From: Pseudomonadota bacterium
GTDB lineage: Bacteria > Pseudomonadota > Gammaproteobacteria > Burkholderiales > Methylophilaceae
DNA length: 64,000 bases
Direction of reading: 5' to 3'
NCBI GenBank assembly: GCA_029556915.1
Contig: JAKQIT010000074.1
Span: 62,001-126,000 of the forward strand
Made by a program: the position numbers and the translations under genes. Numbering within the stretch: the first letter of the stretch is position 1; each line of letters opens with the position of its first letter. Under the pieces are notes generated by a model. That model did not search any database, had not been told where the DNA came from, and saw only the letters and a program-made list of their open reading frames with translations. Shown piece after piece: positions 1-9,488 of this stretch.

Positions 1-531
1 CACAATGCCGTAACGCTGATTATAACTTTGCACTTTTTGGTTAACATCTGCCAAACTTTTATGCGAAACCATCAGCACCTCAGCGCCTTGTTTAGCGGCA
101 ATCACCGCCGCACAGCCACCGACGGGGCCAGTAGCGCCAAAAATAGCAATTTTCTTGCCCGCCAAATTGGTTTTGAAGTGTTTTTTTAGTTGATTTTCCA
201 CTTTTGCAACCATCGCCGCTGCCGTGGTAAAAGCACCTGATGGATCAGCAAATAGCGAGCACTCAAAAGGTGCAAACATTGCTTTTTTTGCGGCGTCGAG
301 CATATCCATTGCCAAATCAATATCACGACCGCCAATAAATATGCCTTCTAACTTTACCCCTGAAGGGCTGCGTGAAAAAATCGCATCTTGCACTAATCCC
401 GTCACCTCGTTCAGAGCAACGTTGGTATAAGGCATAATATTGTCAAAGCCAGCATCAAACGCCATATTGACATCAAATGGGCTGGCATTTTTGGCTGGGG
501 CTAACAGGTGAAGAATGGACACTTTTTTCAT
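1..531 (-). CDS. mtdB: NAD(P)-dependent methylenetetrahydromethanopterin dehydrogenase (C-terminus outside window)
   Basis: Oxidises methylene-H4MPT to methenyl-H4MPT in the cytoplasmic H4MPT-linked formaldehyde oxidation route of methylotrophs. The first 177 codons are visible, reading inwards from ATG at 531; the rest lies beyond the left edge. The N-terminus (MKKVSILHLLAPAKNASPFD, then VNMAFDAGFDNIMPYT) and the segment GIFIGGRDIDLAMDMLDAAK resemble MtdB more than MtdA. A nucleotide-binding glycine motif, FGATGPVGG, follows around residues 130-138. The beta-RFAP synthase gene upstream on the same strand makes the cofactor this enzyme uses, which supports the call. A hairpin repeat separates the two genes. 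MtdA is the alternative but fits less well. Confidence 0.88.
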   Translation of the reverse strand, partial: MKKVSILHLLAPAKNASPFDVNMAFDAGFDNIMPYTNVALNEVTGLVQDAIFSRSPSGVKLEGIFIGGRDIDLAMDMLDAAKKAMFAPFECSLFADPSGAFTTAAAMVAKVENQLKKHFKTNLAGKKIAIFGATGPVGGCAAVIAAKQGAEVLMVSHKSLADVNQKVQSYNQRYGIV

Positions 532-621
532 AAAAACTTTCTCACTAAATGGCGCGCCAAATTGGCGGTAAAACTAACTTAATATTGCACATTAAAACTC
601 TAAAAATATAGCTAAAAAACA

Positions 622-694
622 CCCGAGCATTTTTTATGCCTCTGGAAGCCGCATGCAGACTGGCTTGCAGAGGTGCTGTTATGAAGATGTCATT
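622..694 (-). repeat. Hairpin repeat copy 1
   Basis: Copy of the dispersed roughly 70-bp family, read on the minus strand: CTCGGG-type end at 622-627, arms 639-650 and 662-673 (one mismatch), 11-nt loop, and an AAATGACATCTTCAT-like end near 694. It lies between beta-RFAP synthase and mtdB, which are in tandem on the minus strand. Confidence 0.85.
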
Positions 695-724
695 TAAGAC
701 CGCTAAAAAAAGAGCGATATTTAC

Positions 725-1684
725 TTAACATATCGTGCCATGATGTTGCGCTTGTGTCACGACAAATGACAAGGCTTTTTCAAAAGCAAAATGTACATTT
801 AAACTATTTACGAAACTTTGTGCTTTTTCTTGAGAGTCCACAATGGCAAAACCTGTTGGCCCCCAAGAGCTTTGTCCTGCACACGCTACGCCTTGCTGCG
901 CCAACCAATCTAATACTTGCGCGACTTTAGGGCTTGCGTAGCGCCCGCCCTGCGCAGGTGAAAAATAATCCCCTGTGGCAATTTGTAATGCGCGCACCGC
1001 TACGCCAAAGCTGGCTAAATCTTGCTCAGCAAGTGCGGGCAATGCTTGCATCAACACCAAGTGGCAAAGCATTTCAGCAACTGTTTTTGACACTGGCGAC
1101 AATTGATTAAACGCATTAACCTCTTGTTCACCATGCACACCCTGATTACTTGTATCCAAAATCAAAATAACGCGCCAATCTCGCGGAAAATTGGCTCTTG
1201 CAATGATGGGCGGCATGATGGTGTTAGCACCTCGCCCGCCATCCACCACCACACCACCATATAAAAATGTGCCTACCCCAATGCCAGAGCGCGCGCCACG
1301 TGCTGTAAATTGCGCAATTTCATGTGCCTGCAAATTTAAGTCATAAAGCTTGCTATAGGCCATGCCCACTGCCAGCGCCAACTGCGTGCCAGAGCCTAGG
1401 CCTGCGTGCGCTGGAATGACTTGTTTAATCTGAATATTTGCGCCATGTGTTTTGGGCATGCTTAAGGCATGCTGTATTTTTTGAATAACTTGCAGCGCGC
1501 GGGTGGAATCTTCACCAATGGCCTTACTTTCCAGACTTTTTTCCATCAACACTTGGGTTGCAGGTTGTGCCAGTGCAATTCCTAAACTGCCAAATTTTCG
1601 GCCTTGTTCGCCGTTTAAGTCAAAAAAACCTAAATGTAGTCGGGCACTGCTAGTGATGCTGATAGTGGCTGGTTTGTTTGACAT
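725..1684 (-). CDS. Beta-ribofuranosylaminobenzene 5'-phosphate synthase (H4MPT biosynthesis)
   Basis: Condenses p-hydroxybenzoate or p-aminobenzoate with PRPP in the committed step of tetrahydromethanopterin synthesis. The protein has 319 residues, typical for the family. It opens with a beta-RFAP-synthase-like segment (SARLHLGFFDLNGEQGRKFG, residues 13-32) and carries the GHMP-kinase-fold glycine motif PAHAGLGSGTQ at 91-101. Later family-typical segments include GARSGIGVGTFLYGG and SSWGPTGFAI. It lies on the same strand as mtdB and is divergent from ppsA. Bacterial H4MPT genes of this kind mark methylotrophs and relatives. The 220 bp between this start and ppsA hold both promoters, but no element stands out. 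Confidence 0.92.
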   Translation of the reverse strand: MSNKPATISITSSARLHLGFFDLNGEQGRKFGSLGIALAQPATQVLMEKSLESKAIGEDSTRALQVIQKIQHALSMPKTHGANIQIKQVIPAHAGLGSGTQLALAVGMAYSKLYDLNLQAHEIAQFTARGARSGIGVGTFLYGGVVVDGGRGANTIMPPIIARANFPRDWRVILILDTSNQGVHGEQEVNAFNQLSPVSKTVAEMLCHLVLMQALPALAEQDLASFGVAVRALQIATGDYFSPAQGGRYASPKVAQVLDWLAQQGVACAGQSSWGPTGFAIVDSQEKAQSFVNSLNVHFAFEKALSFVVTQAQHHGTIC

Positions 1685-1904
1685 GAATCAAAATTTATCA
1701 ATATTTTTAAGTAGTTTCAATAACACACTAATTATTAGTCACAATAGGCTAATGCAATGGCCTGATTCCTGCGTGACTTCGCCTAGGTTATTTGGCATAA
1801 TGCTAAGCAAGAGTTTAAACTAAAATTCAATCAACCGCGCGTTGCTTTGTATGTTTCATCGTATTGTTTATCATTTTTAAAGCGCAATTTTTAAGGGGTT
1901 AGTT

Positions 1905-4277
1905 ATGTCCACACATGTCATTCCATTTGAAAACCTACGTAATAGCGACGTGCCTTCAGTTGGCGGTAAAAACGCTTCATTAGGTGAAATGATTTCGCAA
2001 CTCAATGCTAAAGGCGTGCGCGTGCCAACGGGCTTTGCCACCACGGCAGATGCTTATCGAGAGTTTTTGGCGCAAGATGGTTTAGACAAAAAAATCAATA
2101 ACTTGCTGGACAATCTTAATGCAGATGATACGCAAGCGTTAGCTAAATGCGGTACGCAAATTCGTCAATGGATTATGCAAGCTGAGTTTCCAGCTGCGCT
2201 CAATAAAGCGATTGCCGAAAATTATGAAACGTTAACTGCTAAGTCGGGCAATGGTGCAACGTTTGCCGTGCGCTCATCTGCCACCGCAGAAGACTTGCCG
2301 GATGCTTCATTCGCAGGTCAACAAGAATCATTCTTGAATATTCAGGGTTTAGATAACATTTTGCACGCGATTAAAGAAGTGTTTGCTTCTTTATATAACG
2401 ACCGCGCTATTTCATATCGTGTCCATAAAGGCTTTGTCCATGCGGATGTTGCTTTGTCTGCTGGGGTGCAGCAAATGGTGCGTTCTGACATTGGCTGTGC
2501 AGGTGTGATGTTTACAATTGACACTGAGTCAGGTTTTAAAGATGTGGTATTTATCACTTCAAGCTATGGCTTGGGTGAAACGGTAGTACAAGGCGCGGTC
2601 AACCCAGATGAATTTTATGTACACAAACCGACACTTGCACAAGGCAAGCCTTCTATCGTGCGCCGTACTATGGGTTCTAAGCTCATTAAAATGGTATTTT
2701 CAGACAGTACACAAGCAGGCAAAAGTACGCACACGGTGGATGTTGACCATGCTGACAGCGATCGCTATTCACTCACCGATGCTGAAGTGCTTGAGTTAGG
2801 CAAATATGCCATGACTATTGAAGCGCACTACGGTTGCCCAATGGACATTGAATGGGGCAAAAATGGTGTGGATGGCAAACTTTATATCTTGCAAGCGCGC
2901 CCAGAAACTGTGAAATCACAAGAAAAATTAAGCAACACGACTGAAACATTTAAGCTCAATAAGCATAGCGAAAAACCACTAGTGGTTGGTCGTGCGGTAA
3001 CACAAAAAGTGGGGGTTGGTCCGGTGCGTATTGTATTAGACCCTGCTGAAATGCACTTGGTACAACCTGGTGACGTTTTAGTGGCAGACATGACAGACCC
3101 TAACTGGGAACCAGTCATGAAACGCGCTTCAGCGTTAGTTACAAACCGGGGCGGCCGCACTTGCCACGCAGCGATTATTGCTCGTGAATTAGGCATTCCT
3201 GCCATTGTAGGCGCGGTGAATGCCACTGATGTTTTACGTGAAGGTGAAATCGTCACAGTTTCTTGTGCAGAAGGCGAATCAGGCTTTGTTTACCATGGCG
3301 CTATTGAATACACGGTAGATGCACAAACGCAAGCCGAATTACCTCCTGCACCATGCAAAATCATGATGAACGTGGGCAACCCCGATATGGCATTTGGTTT
3401 TGCTAAAACACCAAACGACGGTGTAGGTTTAGCGCGGTTAGAGTTTGTGATTAACAATATGGTAGGCATCCATCCAAAAGCTATTTTAAACGCAGAAGCC
3501 ATGCCTTCTGCGATTAAAACCGTGATTCAAAACCGTGCGCGTGGTTATGCTAGCCCTAAACAGTTTTACATTGATAAAGTGGCTGAAGGCGTTGCCACCA
3601 TTGCTGCTGCGTTTTACCCAAAACCAGTGATTGTGCGTACTTCTGACTTTAAATCAAACGAGTACAAAAAATTGGTGGGCGGTGAAATTTACGAGCCAGA
3701 TGAAGAAAATCCAATGATTGGCTTCCGTGGTGCAGCACGCTACATGGCAGAAGACTTTAAAGAGTGCTTCGCCATGGAGTGTATCGCCATGAAGAAGGTG
3801 CGTGATGAAATGGGCTTAACAAACGTTGAATTGATGTTGCCGTTTGTGCGCACATTAGAAGAAGCTAAAGCCGTGACTGAAATTATGGCGGCCAATGGCT
3901 TAAAACGTGGTCAAAATGGCTTACGCCTCATCATGATGTGCGAAATTCCTGCCAACGCCTTAATTGCCGAGCAATTCTTGCAATACTTTGATGGCTTCTC
4001 TATCGGCTCTAACGATTTAACGCAATTAACCTTAGGTATGGATCGCGATTCAGGTATTTTGGCAGATGGCTTTGATGAGCGTAACGACGCTGTAAAAGAA
4101 CTATTAAAAATGGCAATTGGTACTTGCAACCGCTTAGGTAAATATGTGGGTATTTGCGGCCAAGGCCCTTCTGACCACCCTGACTTTGCGGAATGGTTAG
4201 TGGCACAAGGGATTAAATCTATTTCACTTAACCCTGATACAGTGGTAGCGACTTGGCAGCGTATTGCTAAAAAATAG
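1905..4277 (+). CDS. ppsA: Phosphoenolpyruvate synthase
   Basis: Converts pyruvate, ATP and water to phosphoenolpyruvate, AMP and phosphate, at the entry to gluconeogenesis. The protein has 790 residues, the usual length. It has an N-terminal ATP-binding domain ([11 protein letters not shown] near residue 19; [20 protein letters not shown]), the phosphohistidine motif GGRTCHAAI with the catalytic His at codon 421, and a C-terminal PEP/pyruvate-binding barrel with GICGQGPSD, Cys at codon 751. Both residues coincide with E. coli numbering. The start has an AAGGGG Shine-Dalgarno seven bases upstream. ppsR follows after 40 bp, so the two probably form an operon. Confidence 0.97.
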   Translation: MSTHVIPFENLRNSDVPSVGGKNASLGEMISQLNAKGVRVPTGFATTADAYREFLAQDGLDKKINNLLDNLNADDTQALAKCGTQIRQWIMQAEFPAALNKAIAENYETLTAKSGNGATFAVRSSATAEDLPDASFAGQQESFLNIQGLDNILHAIKEVFASLYNDRAISYRVHKGFVHADVALSAGVQQMVRSDIGCAGVMFTIDTESGFKDVVFITSSYGLGETVVQGAVNPDEFYVHKPTLAQGKPSIVRRTMGSKLIKMVFSDSTQAGKSTHTVDVDHADSDRYSLTDAEVLELGKYAMTIEAHYGCPMDIEWGKNGVDGKLYILQARPETVKSQEKLSNTTETFKLNKHSEKPLVVGRAVTQKVGVGPVRIVLDPAEMHLVQPGDVLVADMTDPNWEPVMKRASALVTNRGGRTCHAAIIARELGIPAIVGAVNATDVLREGEIVTVSCAEGESGFVYHGAIEYTVDAQTQAELPPAPCKIMMNVGNPDMAFGFAKTPNDGVGLARLEFVINNMVGIHPKAILNAEAMPSAIKTVIQNRARGYASPKQFYIDKVAEGVATIAAAFYPKPVIVRTSDFKSNEYKKLVGGEIYEPDEENPMIGFRGAARYMAEDFKECFAMECIAMKKVRDEMGLTNVELMLPFVRTLEEAKAVTEIMAANGLKRGQNGLRLIMMCEIPANALIAEQFLQYFDGFSIGSNDLTQLTLGMDRDSGILADGFDERNDAVKELLKMAIGTCNRLGKYVGICGQGPSDHPDFAEWLVAQGIKSISLNPDTVVATWQRIAKK

Positions 4278-4317
4278 CTGGCTAATTAACCCTAAGCAAA
4301 CATAAAAGGTTTCTGTT

Positions 4318-5130
4318 ATGCAAAAACGCACGGTATTTTTTATTTCAGATGGTACTGGTATTACTGCGGGTGCTTTGGGTAAACTACTAGAGCATTTTCC
4401 TAGTACGACATTTGCCCAAGTGCGCCTCCCTTTTACCGATACCTTAGATAAAATTAAACTCGCGCAAGAAGCTATTGCCCACGCAGAGGAAGACGATAGT
4501 CATCGTCCTGTGGTTATTATGTCTTTAGGTGACATGAAACTTCGCACCAGTTTAAAAGAGTCAAATGCGTATTTTATTGACTTGTTTAATGCCTTTATTG
4601 ACCCGTTGGGTATTGAGCTCGCGCAAAAACCGCTCACTGGCGCAGGTATAGCGCATAGCGTGATGGGTACTAAATATAATGACCGCATGGAAGCGATTAA
4701 CTTTACGCTCAACCATGACGACGGCATGACCAACTCTGGCTTAGAAGAAGCGCAAGTTATATTAGTCGGTGTTTCTCGTTGTGGCAAAACACCTACGAGT
4801 GTTTATTTGGCGATGCAGTTTGGCATTAAAGCTGCCAACTACCCACTGATTCCTGAAGATTTTGAACGTGGTGCTTTACCAGCAGCCTTGCTCAAGCATA
4901 CCGATAAAATTTTTGGCCTGACGATTAAGCCAGAACGCTTACACGCTGTGCGCAACGAACGCAGAGCGGGTAGCTTTTATGCATCGTTAGATAATTGCAA
5001 AAAGGAAATTGCGACAGCTGAAAATTTAATGCGTAATGCAGGCATCACGTGGGCAGATTCTACCAGCCGCTCGGTAGAAGAATTATCTGCTATTATTTTA
5101 GAAAAAACTCGAAAGTCAGCCAACGCTTAA
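4318..5130 (+). CDS. ppsR: PEP synthase regulatory kinase/pyrophosphorylase
   Basis: A DUF299-family bifunctional enzyme. By family knowledge it inactivates PpsA by ADP-dependent phosphorylation of a threonine near the catalytic histidine, and reactivates it by phosphate-dependent dephosphorylation. The protein has 270 residues. It opens with FFISDGTGITAG and carries the P-loop GVSRCGKT at residues 151-158. The position 40 bp after ppsA is the usual pairing. Transcription probably ends at the hairpin-plus-T-run terminator at 5253-5280; a hairpin repeat lies between. Confidence 0.96.
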   Translation: MQKRTVFFISDGTGITAGALGKLLEHFPSTTFAQVRLPFTDTLDKIKLAQEAIAHAEEDDSHRPVVIMSLGDMKLRTSLKESNAYFIDLFNAFIDPLGIELAQKPLTGAGIAHSVMGTKYNDRMEAINFTLNHDDGMTNSGLEEAQVILVGVSRCGKTPTSVYLAMQFGIKAANYPLIPEDFERGALPAALLKHTDKIFGLTIKPERLHAVRNERRAGSFYASLDNCKKEIATAENLMRNAGITWADSTSRSVEELSAIILEKTRKSANA

Positions 5131-5168
5131 TTAAGCAAAATTTTCGCACTTTTTAGCGCGAATTTTAA

Positions 5169-5236
5169 CATCTTCCATCATGATGCTCTGCAGGCCAGTA
5201 TCCATGCGCCTTACAGAGCATTGTTTTTTGCTCGAC
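5169..5236 (+). repeat. Hairpin repeat copy 2
   Basis: Arms 5185-5196 (GCTCTGCAGGCC) and 5208-5219 (GCCTTACAGAGC) around the loop AGTATCCATGC, with a CTCGAC-type right end. It sits between the convergent genes ppsR and torF, just before the intrinsic terminator. Confidence 0.8.
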
Positions 5237-5252
5237 AGTAAAAAACCTAATA

Positions 5253-5280
5253 AAAAAGAGCCTTTCGGCTCTTTTTTATT
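5253..5280 (+). terminator. Intrinsic terminator between ppsR and torF
   Basis: AAAAGAGCC-TTTC-GGCTCTTTT: a stem of at least nine base pairs with a TTTC loop, flanked by an A-run on one side and a T-run on the other. It could stop transcription arriving from either strand, which suits the convergent ppsR/torF pair. Confidence 0.9.
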
Positions 5281-5300
5281 AGCTGCAGTTGCTTGCTAAA

Positions 5301-6251
5301 TTACCATGCACGTTTTACAAAAAACCAAACCGTTTCTTGATTTACATCTCTGCCATCCGCAGTAACATAGTAAGCTTCATCTTTCACGTGGAATGTATCT
5401 GTGTAATAAGCACCAGCGCTGAAGCCTTCAATTGGCTTGCCTGCGCTAGGGATACTGAAGTTACGGCTTAAACCAATTGCAACGTCGCCTTGTGAACCTA
5501 AGAGGTTAGGTGTATGTTGATAGCCCACTTTTGCCAACAAATTCAAACTCGCCACGGGTAGTGTGTAGTTAAATTTCAATTCATTGTAAGTTGCACCATC
5601 TGTGTCTTTTTTGCCATTTCTTGTACCTGACGCCGCAGCACCGTAGTAATTGGTTGGAATATAGTAAAAAGTATAAGTCAACCATTTGTAAGTTAAGCCG
5701 ATAGATGCCTCGAATGTATCTTGCTTACGGCCATCACCTGAGCCATCGTAACTGAATGAATCTTCACGATCTGGATAGTAGTAATAGTTACCCATTACGT
5801 TAAAACCAAAACCGTTTTCAAATGATTTTGCAAAACCTAAATACCAGTCAGTTTCAAGTTTGTTACCACCTGAAAACCCATCACCGTGACCAGTAAATTC
5901 TTTATCAATGTTTGACCACCAAGTACCCGCATAAAAACCACTGCTATGCGCATAATCAATACCGCCCTGAACCGCTGGGCCGTCGCTTAAAGCCACACCA
6001 CGGAACATATACTCACTATAAAGACCCAAGTTAAAAGTCAGCGAATGTGGAGATGCAGGCTCTGCTGGGGCGGCGGCTTCTGCTACAGGCGCAGCCGCTT
6101 CAGCAGCTGGTGCAGCTTCTACTGCGGCAGCTGGGGCTGCTTCAGCCTCTGGTGCGCCATCAGCAAAAACTAAAGCACTGCCAAAAACCATAGGTGCAGC
6201 AAAAAGTGCGCTAACTAAATTTCTTTTAATCATCCATTTCGAGGTTTGCAT
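5301..6251 (-). CDS. TorF-family putative outer-membrane porin
   Basis: Predicted outer-membrane beta-barrel of 316 residues. A signal peptide (about residues 1-30, ending ALVFA) precedes an Ala/Pro/Glu-rich low-complexity spacer (about 33-68). The barrel begins at SLTFNLGLYSEYMFRG, which resembles the TIGR02001/TorF family, and aromatic-rich alternating strands run to the C-terminal VKRAW. In many betaproteobacteria a protein of this family is encoded next to glnK-amtB (general knowledge); those genes are not here. Two NtrC-like sites lie upstream. GGAAG sits eight bases before the ATG. Transport substrate unknown. Confidence 0.8.
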   Translation of the reverse strand: MQTSKWMIKRNLVSALFAAPMVFGSALVFADGAPEAEAAPAAAVEAAPAAEAAAPVAEAAAPAEPASPHSLTFNLGLYSEYMFRGVALSDGPAVQGGIDYAHSSGFYAGTWWSNIDKEFTGHGDGFSGGNKLETDWYLGFAKSFENGFGFNVMGNYYYYPDREDSFSYDGSGDGRKQDTFEASIGLTYKWLTYTFYYIPTNYYGAAASGTRNGKKDTDGATYNELKFNYTLPVASLNLLAKVGYQHTPNLLGSQGDVAIGLSRNFSIPSAGKPIEGFSAGAYYTDTFHVKDEAYYVTADGRDVNQETVWFFVKRAW

Positions 6252-6318
6252 TTGATTACTTCCTTTTTCATTAAATTAACAAAAGTTTACTAAAATTCGT
6301 AGGAACCATATTCTCGCA

Positions 6319-6335
6319 TTCACCAAATGCGTGCA
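6319..6335 (-). promoter_or_regulatory. NtrC-like site 2 upstream of torF
   Basis: Minus strand TGCACG-CATTT-GGTGAA matches 10 of 12 defined positions of the NtrC consensus TGCACC-N5-GGTGCA. It lies about 70 bp upstream of the torF ATG. No sigma-54 promoter is visible between site and gene, so the mode of action is open. Confidence 0.4.
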
Positions 6336-6417
6336 ATAGTAAATTGTATAAATTGTTAATTTTTAGCATAAAAACAACAAATTGCCGCTAACATTTTTAG
6401 TGCATTTGCGATAAGTA

Positions 6418-6434
6418 TGCACCTAATTTGTGCA
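6418..6434 (-). promoter_or_regulatory. NtrC-like site 1 upstream of torF
   Basis: TGCACC-TAATT-TGTGCA matches 11 of 12 defined positions of the NtrC consensus TGCACC-N5-GGTGCA. It is about 100 bp from the second site and directly adjoins the gabT stop codon. The 183-bp gap 6252-6434 is otherwise AT-rich upstream sequence of torF. Confidence 0.45.
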
Positions 6435-7712
6435 TTAAGTATTTGCGGTTAGCAAAGCACCCTCTAGTATGGCTAAAGCTTCGTCAAACACCTTATCTTC
6501 AATCGTAAGCGGATATAAAAATCGCAAAGCATTGGTATATACGCCGCAAGTGAGTAAAATCAAGCCCTTATCAAGCGCAGCCTGTTGCACACGCTTAGTG
6601 ATTTCAGGTGATGGCTCATGCGTTTTTGGGTCAAAAAACTCGGCAGCAATCATCGAACCCAAGCCGCGTACATCTTTTAACGCGGGCACTTTAGCTTGCA
6701 ATGCTTTTAATCGTTCGGTCAACTTTTCGCCTAAGATGTTGGCACGCGCAACAAGTTGCTCTTCTTCCATTACGTCTATCACCGCATGCGAGGCAGCAAT
6801 GGCTAAAGGATTCCCCGCATAGGTGCCCCCTAAACCACCCGGCGCTGGGCCATCCATCACCTCGGCTTTGCCACTGACGGCGGATAGTGTTGTTCCGCCA
6901 GCCATACTTTTTGCCATGGTCATGATATCCGGCAACACATCATAATGCTCAGCAGCAAACATTTTACCGGTGCGTCCAAAGCCGGTCTGAATTTCATCAA
7001 AAATCAGCAACATACCATGTTCGTCACATAAAGCGCGTAGTTCACGCATCAATGCCGGTGGCGTGACATAAAAGCCGCCCTCACCTTGCACAGGCTCAAT
7101 AATAATGGCGGCAACACGTTTGGGGTCAATATCTGATTTAAACAACGTATGTATCGCATGAATCGCATCATCAACACTCACACCATGTAAATCTACCGGG
7201 AATGGCGCATGATAAATCTCAGCGGGAAAAGGCGCAAAGCCAATTTTATAGGGCGCCACCTTGCCAGTGAGTGCGCAACCCATCATGGTACGGCCGTGAA
7301 ATGCGCCTGAGAAAGCAATAATCCCTGGGCGCCCCGTGCTCGCACGGGCAATTTTAATGGCATTTTCTACCGCTTCAGCCCCACTTGAAAAAAAACAAGT
7401 CTTCTTGGCGAAATTGCCTGGCGTAAGCTTATTAATGCGTTCTGCTAGTGTTACGTAGTTTTTATAGGGCAATACTTGGTAGCAAGTATGGGTAAAGTGC
7501 TGTAACTGTTGTTCTATCGCAGCCATTACCTTGGGGTGTCGATGCCCAGTATTGAGCACCGCAATGCCGCCAGCAAAATCAATATAGCGTTTACCTTCAA
7601 CATCCCAAACTTCAGCATTTAAGGCGCGCTCAATAAAAAAATTAGCCATCACCCCAATACCACGCGGTGTTGCAGCTAAACGACGTTGATGTAAATCTTG
7701 ATTACTGATCAT
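6435..7712 (-). CDS. gabT: 4-aminobutyrate aminotransferase
   Basis: PLP-dependent class III aminotransferase, predicted to move the amino group of GABA to 2-oxoglutarate, giving succinate semialdehyde. The protein has 425 residues. PLP-site features are SSGAEAVENAIK (109-120), the Asp motif IFDEIQTGFGRTG (237-249) and the Schiff-base lysine in MTMAKSMAGG at residue 268, the same position as in E. coli GabT. The start is supported by AGGA seven bases upstream. It is the last gene of the minus-strand polyamine cluster and pairs with the downstream-acting succinate-semialdehyde dehydrogenase at 9489-10949. A hairpin repeat separates it from the neighbouring aldehyde dehydrogenase. Confidence 0.93.
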   Translation of the reverse strand: MISNQDLHQRRLAATPRGIGVMANFFIERALNAEVWDVEGKRYIDFAGGIAVLNTGHRHPKVMAAIEQQLQHFTHTCYQVLPYKNYVTLAERINKLTPGNFAKKTCFFSSGAEAVENAIKIARASTGRPGIIAFSGAFHGRTMMGCALTGKVAPYKIGFAPFPAEIYHAPFPVDLHGVSVDDAIHAIHTLFKSDIDPKRVAAIIIEPVQGEGGFYVTPPALMRELRALCDEHGMLLIFDEIQTGFGRTGKMFAAEHYDVLPDIMTMAKSMAGGTTLSAVSGKAEVMDGPAPGGLGGTYAGNPLAIAASHAVIDVMEEEQLVARANILGEKLTERLKALQAKVPALKDVRGLGSMIAAEFFDPKTHEPSPEITKRVQQAALDKGLILLTCGVYTNALRFLYPLTIEDKVFDEALAILEGALLTANT

Positions 7713-7776
7713 TTTTTATCCTAAATTTTGCTCATGATTTCATATTATTAACCATCAAAAACGCACTTTTTCTCTT

Positions 7777-7846
7777 CGAGAGATTTTTTATGCTCTGAAA
7801 CCCGCATAGAATAAGGCTTGCAGAGGTGCTACTGGGAAGATGTGTT
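7777..7846 (-). repeat. Hairpin repeat copy 3
   Basis: Minus-oriented copy. The CTCG-type end is near 7777, the loop GCATAGAATA at 7803-7812 and the arm GGCTTGCAGAGG at 7814-7825; the left arm is degenerate. It lies between puuC and gabT, in tandem. Confidence 0.75.
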
Positions 7847-7867
7847 AAAAATGATTAAAAAAATGCT

Positions 7868-9361
7868 TTATTTCAACTTAATCCAAGTGGTTTTTAATTC
7901 GGTATATTTTTCTAGCGCGTGTAATGATTTATCGCGTCCATTACCACTTTGTTTATAACCGCCAAATGGCACGGTAATATCATCTTCATCATAACTATTT
8001 ATATGCACTGTGCCTGCGCGTAAACGTTGTGCCACTAAGTGTGCACGACTGATATCTTGCGTCCACAGCGCAGCCGCTAGGCCATATTGGGTGTCGTTGG
8101 CAATCTTAATCGCTTCTTCTTCCGTATCAAAAGCAATAATCGACAACACCGGGCCAAAAATTTCTTCTGCCGCAATGGTCATCTCATTCGTTACTTCATC
8201 AAACACGGTAGGGCTAATATAAAAACCGCCCGTTTCTGCGCGTGCTTGCTCACCACCAGCCAGTAATTTTGCACCCTGCGCTTTACCGCTAGCAATATAT
8301 TTCAACACATTAGTCATTTGCCCGCAATCGACCAGCGCACCCATCGTGGTACTTTCATCCAAAGGGTCGGCCGGCTGATATTTTTTAAGTTCTGCCAAGA
8401 TTTTTTTAACCAGCGCATCTTTTATCGAGCGCTCAACCAGCAAGCGTGATGGCGCATTACAACTTTCCCCTTGGTTATAAAATATAGAAGCTGCACTTGC
8501 CGCTGCCGCAGTGTCTAAATCTTTGCAATCAGCAAACACGATATTGGGTGACTTTCCACCCAGCTCGCACCATGCGCGTTTTAAATTGCTTTGCCCCGCC
8601 ATGATTTGAATTTTTTTGCCCACGCCTGTTGAGCCAGTAAATGCAATGCAATCGACATCCATGTGCATGGCAAGCGGTGTGCCAGCATCTGGGCCAAAAC
8701 CTGGCACCACATTAAATACGCCAGCCGGAATGCCTGCCTCTAATGCGAGCTCGCCCAATCTAAGTGCGGTTAATGGGGATTTTTCTGAAGGTTTTAGCAC
8801 CACGCTATTGCCTGTCACCAGCGCGGGGGCAATTTTCCAACATGCCATTAAAATGGGGTAATTCCACGGTACGATTGTCCCCACGACCCCTACAGGTTCG
8901 CGCGTAATCATCGCCAATACGCTTTCGGTTGTTGGCGCAATTTCGTCATACACTTTGTCAATAGCCTCTCCAAACCAGCGCAAGGTATTAGCCGAAGCGG
9001 GCACATCGCCTTCAAAACTTGCAGAAATCGGCTTACCCATGTCCAGCGTTTCTAGCAAAGCAAGTTCTTCAGCATTTTCTATCAACAAATCTGCAAAACG
9101 AATCATGACCTGCTTGCGCGTTTTAGGTGGCAAGCCGGCCCAACGTCGATCGTTAAATGCTGTTCTAGCGCACGCCACCGCCAAATTTATATCTACCTCT
9201 TGGCAGCTGGCTACGTCCGCTAATTTACGGCCATCAATCGGTGAAAAACATTCAAAAGTTTGTCCGCCCGCTGCAGGCATACGCACACCGCCAATAAATG
9301 CGCGGCCATCAATTTTTAAGGTTTTTGCACGTGCGTGCCAGTCAATTTTAGTGTTTGCCAT
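7868..9361 (-). CDS. puuC: Aldehyde dehydrogenase, gamma-glutamyl-gamma-aminobutyraldehyde type
   Basis: NAD(P)-dependent aldehyde dehydrogenase of 497 residues. Catalytic Cys301 lies in NQGESCNAP, the general-base Glu266 in CELGGK and the NAD-binding motif in FTGSTGVGK (241-249). It resembles PuuC/KauB enzymes, which oxidise gamma-glutamyl-aminobutyraldehyde, 4-aminobutyraldehyde or 4-guanidinobutyraldehyde. Its place between gabT and gabD, with PuuA, PuuB and PuuD genes upstream, fits the aldehyde step of the glutamylated putrescine pathway. Substrate preference cannot be read from the sequence. Hairpin repeats flank it on both sides. Confidence 0.85.
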   Translation of the reverse strand: MANTKIDWHARAKTLKIDGRAFIGGVRMPAAGGQTFECFSPIDGRKLADVASCQEVDINLAVACARTAFNDRRWAGLPPKTRKQVMIRFADLLIENAEELALLETLDMGKPISASFEGDVPASANTLRWFGEAIDKVYDEIAPTTESVLAMITREPVGVVGTIVPWNYPILMACWKIAPALVTGNSVVLKPSEKSPLTALRLGELALEAGIPAGVFNVVPGFGPDAGTPLAMHMDVDCIAFTGSTGVGKKIQIMAGQSNLKRAWCELGGKSPNIVFADCKDLDTAAAASAASIFYNQGESCNAPSRLLVERSIKDALVKKILAELKKYQPADPLDESTTMGALVDCGQMTNVLKYIASGKAQGAKLLAGGEQARAETGGFYISPTVFDEVTNEMTIAAEEIFGPVLSIIAFDTEEEAIKIANDTQYGLAAALWTQDISRAHLVAQRLRAGTVHINSYDEDDITVPFGGYKQSGNGRDKSLHALEKYTELKTTWIKLK

Positions 9362-9398
9362 GATAAAAAAACCTTTACATTTTTAACGCATTTTATCC

Positions 9399-9467
9399 AA
9401 CATCATGATAGGTGCTCTGGAAGCCAGTATCCATGCGGCTTGCAGGGCATCAAATTTTTCTCGGGGG
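9399..9467 (+). repeat. Hairpin repeat copy 4
   Basis: Plus-oriented copy with arms 9414-9425 and 9437-9448 (two mismatches), loop AGTATCCATGC and a TCTCGGGGG right end. It lies between gabD and puuC, which are in tandem on the minus strand. Confidence 0.85.
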
Positions 9468-9488
9468 TTTTCTGCACTATTGTTAACC

